16,202 nt of DNA from an uncultured bacterium (GTDB lineage Bacteria > Planctomycetota > Uabimicrobiia > Uabimicrobiales > JABWCH01), in NCBI GenBank assembly GCA_938003875.1, contig CALKWO010000232.1, positions 1 through 16,202 of the forward strand, read 5' to 3'. Of this stretch, positions 1 through 6,878 are shown piece by piece. The translations under genes were made by a program, and so were the position numbers. The notes beneath the pieces are model-generated. The model was not told the DNA's origin. It saw nothing but the letters and a program-made list of their open reading frames with translations, and searched no databases. Within the stretch, counting starts at the first letter, position 1. Every line of letters begins with the position of its first letter.

Positions 1-110
1 TGCTTTTCTTTATTTATCGCAGTTGATTTACTTATAGGCAACGTGGCACACTCATCTGTACTCCTTCAACTTTAAATTTGCTGTATTCTCTTTGAAAGAT
101 AAAAAATAAA

Positions 111-278
111 AAATTTGAGGCTTGTGTAAAAAGTCTTTTAATAGTCGTTATCGTTATCTTTCTCGTTATCGTTATCGAAAAGCATCCTGTTAATTATAAA
201 GGATTTAGATAAAGAGAACGATAATGATAATGATAACGAAAAAGATCTATCAGGACTTTTTACACAAACGTCAAATTT
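111..278. repeat. 168-bp near-palindromic element with hexamer-repeat arms
   Basis: The outer arms (111-135 and 254-278) are 25-nt inverted copies with two mismatches. Inside them are TTATCG-type hexamer runs (145-177), mirrored on the other strand at about 209-241. At the centre, ATCCT (184-188) pairs with AGGAT (200-204) around an 11-nt loop. The whole element can therefore fold into one long, imperfect hairpin. It lies downstream of the zinc-ribbon gene, which ends at 309 on the minus strand. It could be a MITE-like or REP-like dispersed element, or a bulky transcription end. No coding potential is apparent. Target-site duplications were not identified. The inverted-repeat structure is directly visible; the mobile origin is inferred. 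Confidence 0.75.
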
Positions 279-308
279 ACGTTTTGATCTATCTATCATT
301 ACTATTAG

Positions 309-1037
309 CTAATAGCTAATGTTTGAAATCATATCTATAAAATACATGAGCCTGCCACATTCTTTGCAAAAGATGATATTGCCCGATTTTAAGCCTACAA
401 TTTCATTGGGAATCAATTGGCTACGGCAATAGCCACAAGACCCTTCGTCTACAGCACTCATACCATCTTTTCCATTCACAGACAGTACTCTTTCGTAAGT
501 CAGGAGAGTTTGTCTATCTTGTTGTTCTACTATGGACCTTTGCTCCTTGCGTTTTTTTTGCACTTCTGCCATCTCTGCGTCTACCTGGGCTAAATCTTGT
601 TCTACCTCTTTCTGGAATTCTTGATATTCGGATTCTACTTTTTGTACGCTTATTTTCTCTTCTTCATACTTTGCTTTGAGTTTTTCCAGGTCTTCCATGC
701 TTCCTAGAGCATTGTCTTCCAGGTTTGCTTTTTCTTGCTTAAAGGTCTTAATTTCTTCTAAAAGGCTACTATACTCGCGATTGCTCTTGATAGAATTGAG
801 CTGGCTTTGTTTTTTGGAAATATTGCTCTCGCATGTCAGCAAGAGGCTTTCTTGTTCTTTAATCAAAACTTTTTTCTTCTTAATTTCTTCTTCAATATCA
901 TTTAATTTTTTTTTGCTATCCTGTACTTCTTTCTTTTTCCGTTGGAGCTTCTGGGGTAATCGCTGTTGAGAAGAACGCAGTTGTGCTATTTCTTTATCAA
1001 TTTCTTGCAAAGCAAATAAATCATCTAAAAGTTTCAC
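309..1037 (-). CDS. C4-type zinc-ribbon coiled-coil protein (DUF164/HP0958-like family)
   Basis: The 242-residue protein has a long, highly charged coiled coil (about residues 5-180) and a C-terminal zinc ribbon. The zinc ligands are CGYC (201-204) and CKEC (224-227), followed by GRLMY, close to the family's usual CGRxLY ending. The NREY signature (86-89) inside the coil is also typical of this family. Members such as H. pylori HP0958 are adaptor or nucleic-acid-binding proteins, but the exact role here is unknown. The start is GTG at 1037-1035 with GAGGTGA just upstream (1047-1041), a rather short spacing. The gene follows rpoD with only 53 bp between them, and that gap holds a terminator hairpin. 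A tail of about ten residues follows the zinc ribbon. Family assignment is firm; function is not. Confidence 0.85.
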   Translation of the reverse strand: MKLLDDLFALQEIDKEIAQLRSSQQRLPQKLQRKKKEVQDSKKKLNDIEEEIKKKKVLIKEQESLLLTCESNISKKQSQLNSIKSNREYSSLLEEIKTFKQEKANLEDNALGSMEDLEKLKAKYEEEKISVQKVESEYQEFQKEVEQDLAQVDAEMAEVQKKRKEQRSIVEQQDRQTLLTYERVLSVNGKDGMSAVDEGSCGYCRSQLIPNEIVGLKSGNIIFCKECGRLMYFIDMISNISY

Positions 1038-1054
1038 GAATCACCTCATATCAT

Positions 1055-1080
1055 AAAAAAAGCAGGCATAAAGCCTGCTT
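1055..1080 (-). terminator. Rho-independent terminator after rpoD
   Basis: On the minus strand, AAGCAGGC (1080-1073) and GCCTGCTT (1067-1060) form a perfect 8-bp stem around a 5-nt loop. Five further Ts follow (1059-1055), after the two Ts that close the stem. It begins about 10 nt after the rpoD stop codon. The ribosome-binding site of the next gene follows within 8 nt, so it may act as a partial terminator that lowers expression of the zinc-ribbon gene. Confidence 0.8.
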
Positions 1081-1090
1081 ATCCTTGAAA

Positions 1091-2716
1091 CTAATAGTTG
1101 CCAGCACTTTCCAAAAAACCTTCCAATTTTCTGGAACGAACAGGATGTTGTAATTTCCTGACAGCTTTAGCTTCGATTTGTCTTACTCTTTCACGCGTTA
1201 CATTGAATAGCTTACCTACTTCTTCCAGAGTATAGGTATAGCCATCGCCTATACCATAGCGTAGTTTGATAATCTCACGTTCTCTATAAGTCAATGTTTG
1301 TAAGACTTTTTCGATTTTGTCCTTCAACATTTCGTGAGTTGCTACAGTTACAGGGGATTCCGCTCCTTCGTCTTCTATAAAATCTCCAAAATAAGAATCA
1401 TCGCTGTCTCCAATAGGGCGATCCAACGAAATAGGAAGCTTGGCGATCTTCATGACCCTTTTGGTCTCGTCTACAGAGATGTTGGTTTCTTTGGAGATTT
1501 CTTCGATTGTTGGTTCTCGCCCTTTCTTTTGCACTAGTTTTTTAGATACATTTCTTAGTTTGCTCATCGTTTCTATCATATGAACAGGTATGCGAATTGT
1601 TCTTGCCTGCTCAGCAATAGAACGCGTGATTGCCTGTCTTATCCACCATGTGGCATAGGTAGAAAATTTAAATCCTCTTCTATATTCATACTTTTCTACA
1701 GCCTTCATGAGGCCTGTATTCCCTTCTTGTATAAGATCCAGAAAGGTCAGACCACGATTGCGATATTTTTTTGCAATAGATACCACAAGGCGCAAATTAC
1801 CGCTGGAAAGTTTTCTTTTCGAGTTTTCATATTCTTCATAACGCAGCTCGATTTGTTTGACCCTTTTGAACAATCGCTCTGGACTCTCTCTAGCTTTAAA
1901 TATCAAGCTATCCATCTCTTTTTGCAGCTTGCTTATACGGGAAACCATCTCAGAATTATTTTGGATTTCTTCTAATTCTTTAATACAATTTTGCATTTTT
2001 AGGGAAATTTTTTGCAATTCCTGCATCATAGGGCGAATTTTTTTAGTCTGGAGGCCTAGTTCTTCGAGCAACAGAACGCCTTTTTTTCTTCTTGCCCTGA
2101 TTTTTTTGGCAAAAGCACTTCTTTCCTTCGAGCCAGACTCTGTCTTCAGGTACTTTTCAAAATTTTCTGTGTTGACTTTTAAAATATCTTCTAAAGTTTT
2201 TATATTTTCATTCAGGCGGTATTCCAGGTCGGTTTTTTTTATTTCTAATGTATTATTTCCTCTCAAAGTACGATCAAAAGCAAGCTCTCCATTCTGCACT
2301 TCTTTTAAAATTTTTAAGGATGCTTGAAGAGAGAGTTCTGATTCCAGTACTTTTTTACGAAAACGTTTTCGTGTCAATTCTATTTTTTTGGCTAGCTTGA
2401 TTTCTTCTTCACGAGAAAGAAGTGGGATTTCTCCCATTTGCGTTAAATACATACGGACAGGATCATCAATCCTTTCCGATGCAATTTCTTCTACAAGTTC
2501 TTCATCAAGAATATCATCAGGTGGTTTGTTGGCATTGTGATCATTAGGGTCTGAATCCACCAATTCAATTCCTTGTTCATCCAGAGTCATCAGAATATCG
2601 TCTATTTTTTCGGGATCTTCCTCTGGCATTAAATCATGGAATTCATCATAGGTGATAAAACCCTTTTGCTTCGCATTTTCTAACACTTGTTTCAGGTCAG
2701 AATCGAGTTTATCCAT
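1091..2716 (-). CDS. rpoD: RNA polymerase primary sigma factor (sigma70/RpoD)
   Basis: The 541-residue protein is the housekeeping sigma factor, which binds core RNA polymerase and recognises -35/-10 promoters. Region 1.1 lies at about 1-55 and region 1.2 at about 84-112 (DDPVRMYLTQMGEIPLL). A charged, helical non-conserved region spans about 113-295. Region 2 is at about 301-380 and includes the -10-recognition stretch around STYATWWIRQAI. Region 3 is at about 381-460, and region 4, with its helix-turn-helix (VTRERVRQIEAKA), is at about 463-535. The presence of regions 1.1 and 1.2 argues for a primary rather than an alternative sigma factor. The ATG start has AAGGAG at 2731-2726, 9 nt away. 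It lies 64 bp downstream of dnaG, an arrangement known from macromolecular-synthesis operons. A terminator follows the stop codon. Confidence 0.97.
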   Translation of the reverse strand: MDKLDSDLKQVLENAKQKGFITYDEFHDLMPEEDPEKIDDILMTLDEQGIELVDSDPNDHNANKPPDDILDEELVEEIASERIDDPVRMYLTQMGEIPLLSREEEIKLAKKIELTRKRFRKKVLESELSLQASLKILKEVQNGELAFDRTLRGNNTLEIKKTDLEYRLNENIKTLEDILKVNTENFEKYLKTESGSKERSAFAKKIRARRKKGVLLLEELGLQTKKIRPMMQELQKISLKMQNCIKELEEIQNNSEMVSRISKLQKEMDSLIFKARESPERLFKRVKQIELRYEEYENSKRKLSSGNLRLVVSIAKKYRNRGLTFLDLIQEGNTGLMKAVEKYEYRRGFKFSTYATWWIRQAITRSIAEQARTIRIPVHMIETMSKLRNVSKKLVQKKGREPTIEEISKETNISVDETKRVMKIAKLPISLDRPIGDSDDSYFGDFIEDEGAESPVTVATHEMLKDKIEKVLQTLTYREREIIKLRYGIGDGYTYTLEEVGKLFNVTRERVRQIEAKAVRKLQHPVRSRKLEGFLESAGNY

Positions 2717-2780
2717 AGAGACATACTCCTTCTACTCGATCAATTTGCAATTCATTATGAGCAGATTGATTCTGTTTATT

Positions 2781-4571
2781 TTAATCCTTATCCCCAGATA
2801 TATGTTGGGAAGCAACGTGTGTTCTGCACAACTGCCTTGCATTATGCAAAATCTGACTCTTTGCTTCCTGTTGAACAGGATGAATATTACATAGCGTCTG
2901 TCTGAGCTTAGCTAATTCTCTCAGATATTTTGCTTTTTCTAACCCTTTAAAGACGAGATTCAATCTTTCTTCCAGAATATTATTTTCCAAAATACCATAA
3001 TTAGCATGATATAAATGAACCAGATGGGGAGCTATGGAAGAATCAATTCTGCTTAAGAGAGAAGCCAGGTTGACTGTATTATAGTCTAACCAATATTCGT
3101 GTATTTTATTCGCTACTTCTTTCCAGTTAGTATCTTTAAACTCGCTAACTGGATAACAAAAAGAAATTTGCTCTATTTTTTCAGGGTAATGGAGCATGGA
3201 CCAAATCAAAAATTTTTCATCTTCAGCTTGTAATTTTTCTTTAATTTGTTCTGTCTGGGAGAAATTGCCAGTGTTTTTTTTCTCTAAAGAAGTAATCTGA
3301 GAATCCAAAATCTCTGGAGGGATTTTAAAAATTTCTCCTACACGGTTCAATACAAGCCGCCTGCTAACTGCATCAGGTATCAAAGAAATAGTCTTCGCTA
3401 CTTCCTGGATAGCATATCTTTTTCCAGAGGTATTTTTTAAATCATGGTGGGAAGCAATGCTTCGGATTTGAAAATCCCAAAAATCTTCTGCTTTTTCAAT
3501 TCTTTCCTGGAATGCATCTTTTCCGCGCTGGATTAAAAAATCACAAGGATCAAGGTCATCTGGCAAAACAACAATATGGACGTTAATTCCTTCTTTTACA
3601 AAAAAATGTATAGATCTGTCTGCGGCTTTGCGGCCTGCATTGTCTCCATCAAAAAGCAAGATAACGGAGCCTGCATAACGCTTGATAATCTTTGTATGCT
3701 CTTCGGTAAGTGCTGTCCCCAGGGTAGCAACTGCCGTTGTAAAACCATACTGATGAGCCATCAAGACATCTGTATATCCCTCCATAATGATAAGGCTCTT
3801 TTTTTCCAAAATGCTATTTTTGGCAAAATTCCAGCCATAGAGAGTTTTACTTTTGGAAAAAAGCAAAGTTTCTGGGGAATTCAGATATTTTGGTTGGTCT
3901 TCGGGTGAAAGCGATCTTGCACCAAAAGCTATGGTTTTTCCATCCATATTCCCTATAGGAAATACAACACGATTACGAAATCGATCATAATATTTTTCCT
4001 GATTTTTTGTACTTTTTATGATTAAACCTGTTTTTTCCAGTGCTTCTTCAGAAAAACCAGATTTTTTTGCAGATTCCATCAAGATTCCCCATCCGACAGG
4101 TGCCATACCTAGCCGAAATTGTTCCATTATGGCAGGAGAAAGGAATCGGTTTTTCAAATATTCTAAGCCTTGCGGATAGAGACTGAGCTGTTTTTGATAA
4201 AAATTGGTAGTCCATTCCATCAGTTCCCAAAGAGTTTTTTGCTCTTCTCTATCTTTATCAACGCTAGCACTATCTTCTCTTAAAAAAATTCCGAATCTGC
4301 GTGCTAAATTCCTTACTGCATCAGGAAAAGAGATGTTTTCTATTGCCATCAAAAAATGGAAGACATTCCCTGCTTTACCGCATCCAAAACATTTGAATAT
4401 TTGCTTTTGTGCATTCACAGAAAAAGAAGGAGTTTTTTCCGAATGAAAGGGACATATTGCCTGGTAGTTTGTTCCTATCCTCTTGAGTGTAAGATGTTCT
4501 GAGACTACTGTAACAATATCCGCAGCCTGACGGACTTCTTCTATCACTTCTTGAGATAAAAATGAACTCAC
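2781..4571 (-). CDS. dnaG: DNA primase DnaG
   Basis: This 596-residue protein makes RNA primers at the replication fork. The N-terminal CHC2 zinc-binding domain has ligands C40, H43, C61 and C64. The catalytic core carries the TOPRIM motifs EGYTD (264-268), DGD (308-310) and DPCDF (341-345), the acidic residues that bind Mg2+. The region after about 440 is the divergent helicase-interacting C-terminal part. Length is normal for the family. The start is GTG (4571-4569) with AAAGG (4583-4579) 7 nt upstream. No in-frame ATG fits better, since the CHC2 domain begins almost at once. A consensus promoter lies about 40 bp upstream, and rpoD follows after 64 bp, so the two are probably co-transcribed. 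Confidence 0.97.
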   Translation of the reverse strand: MSSFLSQEVIEEVRQAADIVTVVSEHLTLKRIGTNYQAICPFHSEKTPSFSVNAQKQIFKCFGCGKAGNVFHFLMAIENISFPDAVRNLARRFGIFLREDSASVDKDREEQKTLWELMEWTTNFYQKQLSLYPQGLEYLKNRFLSPAIMEQFRLGMAPVGWGILMESAKKSGFSEEALEKTGLIIKSTKNQEKYYDRFRNRVVFPIGNMDGKTIAFGARSLSPEDQPKYLNSPETLLFSKSKTLYGWNFAKNSILEKKSLIIMEGYTDVLMAHQYGFTTAVATLGTALTEEHTKIIKRYAGSVILLFDGDNAGRKAADRSIHFFVKEGINVHIVVLPDDLDPCDFLIQRGKDAFQERIEKAEDFWDFQIRSIASHHDLKNTSGKRYAIQEVAKTISLIPDAVSRRLVLNRVGEIFKIPPEILDSQITSLEKKNTGNFSQTEQIKEKLQAEDEKFLIWSMLHYPEKIEQISFCYPVSEFKDTNWKEVANKIHEYWLDYNTVNLASLLSRIDSSIAPHLVHLYHANYGILENNILEERLNLVFKGLEKAKYLRELAKLRQTLCNIHPVQQEAKSQILHNARQLCRTHVASQHISGDKD

Positions 4572-4611
4572 CAGTTTGCCTTTCTGCTGTTATAAACCAT
4601 AAAAGCATAAA

Positions 4612-4640
4612 ATTATATAATAAAAAAATCGTTTTGTCAA
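4612..4640 (-). promoter_or_regulatory. Consensus sigma70-type promoter for dnaG-rpoD
   Basis: On the minus strand a perfect TTGACA (4640-4635) is followed, after exactly 17 nt, by a perfect TATAAT (4617-4612). Transcription would start near 4605, leaving a leader of about 34 nt before the dnaG GTG. The match to the housekeeping consensus is complete, so this is the clearest promoter in the window. Confidence 0.85.
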
Positions 4641-4674
4641 TGCCTGCATATAGTATAAAATTGACAAGAATCGA
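4622..4674 (-). terminator. Possible terminator of the kinase-fold gene, overlapping the dnaG promoter
   Basis: On the minus strand TTGTCAAT (4667-4660) pairs with ATTGACAA (4641-4634) across an 18-nt loop. An outer ATCG/CGAT pairing is separated from it by an internal loop. A run of seven Ts follows at 4628-4622. The 3' arm contains the -35 hexamer of the dnaG promoter, and the T run is that promoter's spacer. The stem is AT-rich and has a large loop, so its strength is uncertain. Confidence 0.45.
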
Positions 4675-4676
4675 TT

Positions 4677-5588
4677 TTATAAAAATCTTACCATATCTTC
4701 TATTTTTATACTTTCTCCCAAGAATGCCATAATATAACGCCTGATACGGTTAGGTGTCCAACGTTTCAGAAATTTAGGATGCATTGTATTATCTACTAAT
4801 TCCTGGCAATATTTTCTTTCTCTTCTGGTCAGAAAATCGCTTTTTATTTTTGGTATATTGGGACTTTTGCACCATTTTTCTATATTACGATTCGATGCAA
4901 AAGGCGGTTCACCTGTTACAAGATGGAAAAAAAGTGCGCCCAGGCTATATATATCGCTCCATGGTGTTAATGGTTCATTATTATCAGGCAATAGAAGAGA
5001 TCTTACCAGCTCAGGAGATGCATAGTGGTTGTTGACTTCTAGCCTTGTATGAACAAAATCAGACAGTGTGACATATTCTACCCCTCCCAAATAAGAACGT
5101 CCTGTTTTGGCCTGGATGGTAATATTTTGTGGGTTAATATTCCGATGCACAAAACCAAATTCAGAAAGATGTTCCAGCGAATATGTCAAATCCGACATAA
5201 TCCAGAGAATTTCTGGTAATTGAAATCGTATATGCTTCATCAAGGATTGTAAATTTTTACCTTCTACCCAATCTGTAATAATAAAACATCTGGCAGGATC
5301 TATAGAAAAATCTTTTGCGCTCATAACACCTTTATCCTGGTCTAGTACCATGAGAAAAAGAGCACGCCTGAGATATTTTTGCATATCTATAGGGTTCAGA
5401 TCCTGGGGAGCAAATTCAATGAGATATTGCTTTTTGTTTTCCAGGGACAAGGCAAAAAAGATATTTTTTTTATCAGGAAAAGGCATTTTATCCAGAACTT
5501 TATAGTAACCTCTACCACCAATACATACATCGTGTTCAATCAATTTTTGATTGAGCTCTTGTATCCGGCGAATAATATCTTCATACAT
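4677..5588 (-). CDS. Protein kinase-fold protein, probable pseudokinase
   Basis: The 303-residue protein has the lower lobe of a Ser/Thr protein kinase: a VHRNINPQN catalytic-loop equivalent (about 147-155), SDF of the DFG motif (176-178), YASPEL for the APE motif (189-194), and WSDIYSLG followed by TGEPPF. The catalytic HRD aspartate is Asn (N150), DFG reads DFV, and no clear beta3 VAIK lysine is seen (the stretch reads YLIEFAP). It is therefore probably not an active kinase and may act as a scaffold or ligand sensor. No transmembrane segment is evident. I prefer ATG 5588 because AAAGG (5603-5599) lies 10 nt upstream; an in-frame GTG at 5606 has no such site. It lies upstream of dnaG but with its own promoter region, so a functional link to replication is not shown. 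Confidence 0.85.
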   Translation of the reverse strand: MYEDIIRRIQELNQKLIEHDVCIGGRGYYKVLDKMPFPDKKNIFFALSLENKKQYLIEFAPQDLNPIDMQKYLRRALFLMVLDQDKGVMSAKDFSIDPARCFIITDWVEGKNLQSLMKHIRFQLPEILWIMSDLTYSLEHLSEFGFVHRNINPQNITIQAKTGRSYLGGVEYVTLSDFVHTRLEVNNHYASPELVRSLLLPDNNEPLTPWSDIYSLGALFFHLVTGEPPFASNRNIEKWCKSPNIPKIKSDFLTRRERKYCQELVDNTMHPKFLKRWTPNRIRRYIMAFLGESIKIEDMVRFL

Positions 5589-5645
5589 GCGATAACTGCC
5601 TTTCACAACAACACAAAAAAAACATTTATAATTTCAGTCCAATAT

Positions 5646-5674
5646 AGTTTAGCAAAGCATCAGATAAAAGGCAA
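5646..5674 (-). promoter_or_regulatory. Candidate promoter for the kinase-fold gene
   Basis: On the minus strand TTGCCT (5674-5669) and TAAACT (5651-5646) are separated by 17 nt; each matches the sigma70 consensus at four of six positions. The leader to the ATG at 5588 would be about 50 nt. AT-rich DNA produces such matches by chance, so confidence is limited. Confidence 0.4.
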
Positions 5675-5840
5675 GTTGTAAAAACAATCTAAAAAACAAA
5701 ATTTTTTTTACAAAATAAAACTTCTTTTTTTTTCCAATACCACTACCTACTAAAAAAATTTGCAAAAGTATAGCTTAGCTAAAATGGACGTAACCGCTAA
5801 AGCCTCAAGGATTTTTTAGCCTAAAACCAGGTTTTTTTTA

Positions 5841-5870
5841 TTGACAAAAACCACGATAGATGATTATCTA
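5841..5870 (+). promoter_or_regulatory. Candidate promoter for the TPR gene
   Basis: A perfect TTGACA (5841-5846) is followed 18 nt later by the poor -10-like TATCTA (5865-5870). The leader to the ATG at 5963 would be about 85 nt. The strong -35 supports it, while the -10 is weak, so an activator may be involved or the site may be chance. Confidence 0.4.
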
Positions 5871-5962
5871 GGATGGATATAAAAACCCTTTAGTCATAAA
5901 AAATATATATAGTAGCGTCTCCATTCCCGTTTGGTACTTTTAAAATTCTAGAAAGGCATAGT

Positions 5963-6727
5963 ATGAAACAAAGAGAGATTTTTTTCTTATTTTTGGGATT
6001 TACGTTAGGTTCTCTTGTTGGCTTTATTGCTGGTATTGCCCCATCTCTTTCAAAAGAGAACAATGCTCATTTCCATGGGCAGGAGTCTGGAATGCCTAGA
6101 ATGAAAGCACCAGAATCTCCTGTAGAAATTTTGGAAAAGGAATTGAAAAAGAATCCTGATAGCTATGAAATTTTGCTCAAATTAGCAAAAGAATACCATC
6201 AGAGAGAAAATTTTAGAGATGCTGCTATCTATTATGAGAAAGCATTGAAAATATCGAACCAGGATGCGATTGTGCTTTGCGATTATGGAATGGTGCTGGA
6301 AGAATTAGGGCAATGGAATGATGCTATAGCTCAATGGGAGAAAGCAAAAGAACTCTCCCCTTCTGCCTGGCAGCCTTTATACTGCTTGATAAGAGCCAAA
6401 GCTGTAAAAAAAAATGCTGTCGAAGACGTACGCAAAGAATATGAATCGCTGAAACAGAAAGAGCCTAAAAATATCGAGATTCCTTTAGGTTTAGGTGTTG
6501 TATATGCACAGGCAGAAAACTTTCCAGAAGCCTTGTTTTATTTCCAGGAATCGCTTGGCATAGAGCCAGAAAATCTCCAGACTCTGAGTTATATGGCTCG
6601 TTGCTACGAAAAAAATAAGCAACCAAAAGAAGCTGCAAAGTTTTATGAAAAATTATTAGAGCAACTTCCTAAAGGACACAGGACAGAAATGCTGCGCAAG
6701 AAGATAGAGGATTTAAAAAAAGAGTAG
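5963..6727 (+). CDS. Membrane-anchored tetratricopeptide-repeat protein
   Basis: The 254-residue protein has an N-terminal hydrophobic segment (about 6-26) preceded by a Lys/Arg-containing start, consistent with a signal anchor that leaves the rest outside the cytoplasm. From about residue 55 onward it is built of TPR helix pairs (about 67-100, 101-134, 170-203 and 204-237), with a degenerate unit between. Typical elements are FRDAAIYYEKAL, WNDAIAQWEKA, FPEALFYFQESL and PKEAAKFYEKLL. TPRs mediate protein-protein contacts; the partner cannot be read from the sequence. The ATG start has AAAGG 7 nt upstream. The gene starts a plus-strand series and is followed 151 bp later by a receiver-domain gene. 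Specific function is not assigned. Confidence 0.85.
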   Translation: MKQREIFFLFLGFTLGSLVGFIAGIAPSLSKENNAHFHGQESGMPRMKAPESPVEILEKELKKNPDSYEILLKLAKEYHQRENFRDAAIYYEKALKISNQDAIVLCDYGMVLEELGQWNDAIAQWEKAKELSPSAWQPLYCLIRAKAVKKNAVEDVRKEYESLKQKEPKNIEIPLGLGVVYAQAENFPEALFYFQESLGIEPENLQTLSYMARCYEKNKQPKEAAKFYEKLLEQLPKGHRTEMLRKKIEDLKKE

Positions 6728-6753
6728 CATAGTGTCCAAATTTTTAAAAAATC

Positions 6754-6801
6754 GCAAACACTTTTGAAAACAATAGTATAGTCATTGTAAAAAGTGATTG
6801 C
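6754..6801 (+). repeat. Imperfect hairpin between the TPR and receiver genes
   Basis: GCAA-CACTTTT on the left mirrors AAAAGTG-TTGC on the right, with inner ACAAT/ATTGT pairing around a 9-nt loop. It lies 27 nt after the TPR stop. There is no proper T tract, so it may be a weak terminator, an RNA-processing or stability element, or an operator-like repeat. Confidence 0.5.
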
Positions 6802-6878
6802 AAAAATTTAGCAAAGAAGATATATTGGAGAAGTATGGACATAAATATCCCAAAAAAATTCTAAAAAAGAGGGAAAAA

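Larger units (their letters stand above)
5607..5962. other. Divergent intergenic regulatory region
   Basis: This gap (374 bp when the kinase-fold gene starts at 5588) separates divergently transcribed genes and contains no credible ORF. It is very AT-rich, with several A and T runs. A candidate promoter for each side is listed separately. A small inverted repeat, GCTAAA (5796-5801) and TTTAGC (5815-5820), has a 13-nt loop. A run of eight Ts follows at about 5832-5839. I see no recognisable riboswitch or RNA gene. Confidence 0.6.

Noticed and set aside
32..66. Minus-strand mini-ORF (MSVPRCL) with AAGGAG 5 nt before its ATG
   Set aside because: Seven codons only. The ribosome site is good, but nothing else supports a gene, and a frameshifted gene start running off the edge cannot be shown.
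1..75. Plus-strand open frame from the left edge to a TAA at 73-75, hydrophobic in translation
   Set aside because: Only 24 codons are visible and no family is recognisable. It could be the end of a gene converging on the 111-278 element, but the evidence is too thin to call.
1334..2327. Several plus-strand open frames inside rpoD
   Set aside because: They are antisense to a certain gene, lack family features and have low-complexity Phe/Ser/Leu-rich translations.
6798..6878. 27-residue N-terminal extension of the receiver protein from a TTG
   Set aside because: The extension overlaps an inverted repeat and lacks a ribosome site, while the ATG at 6879 has GAGGG and begins right at the receiver fold.
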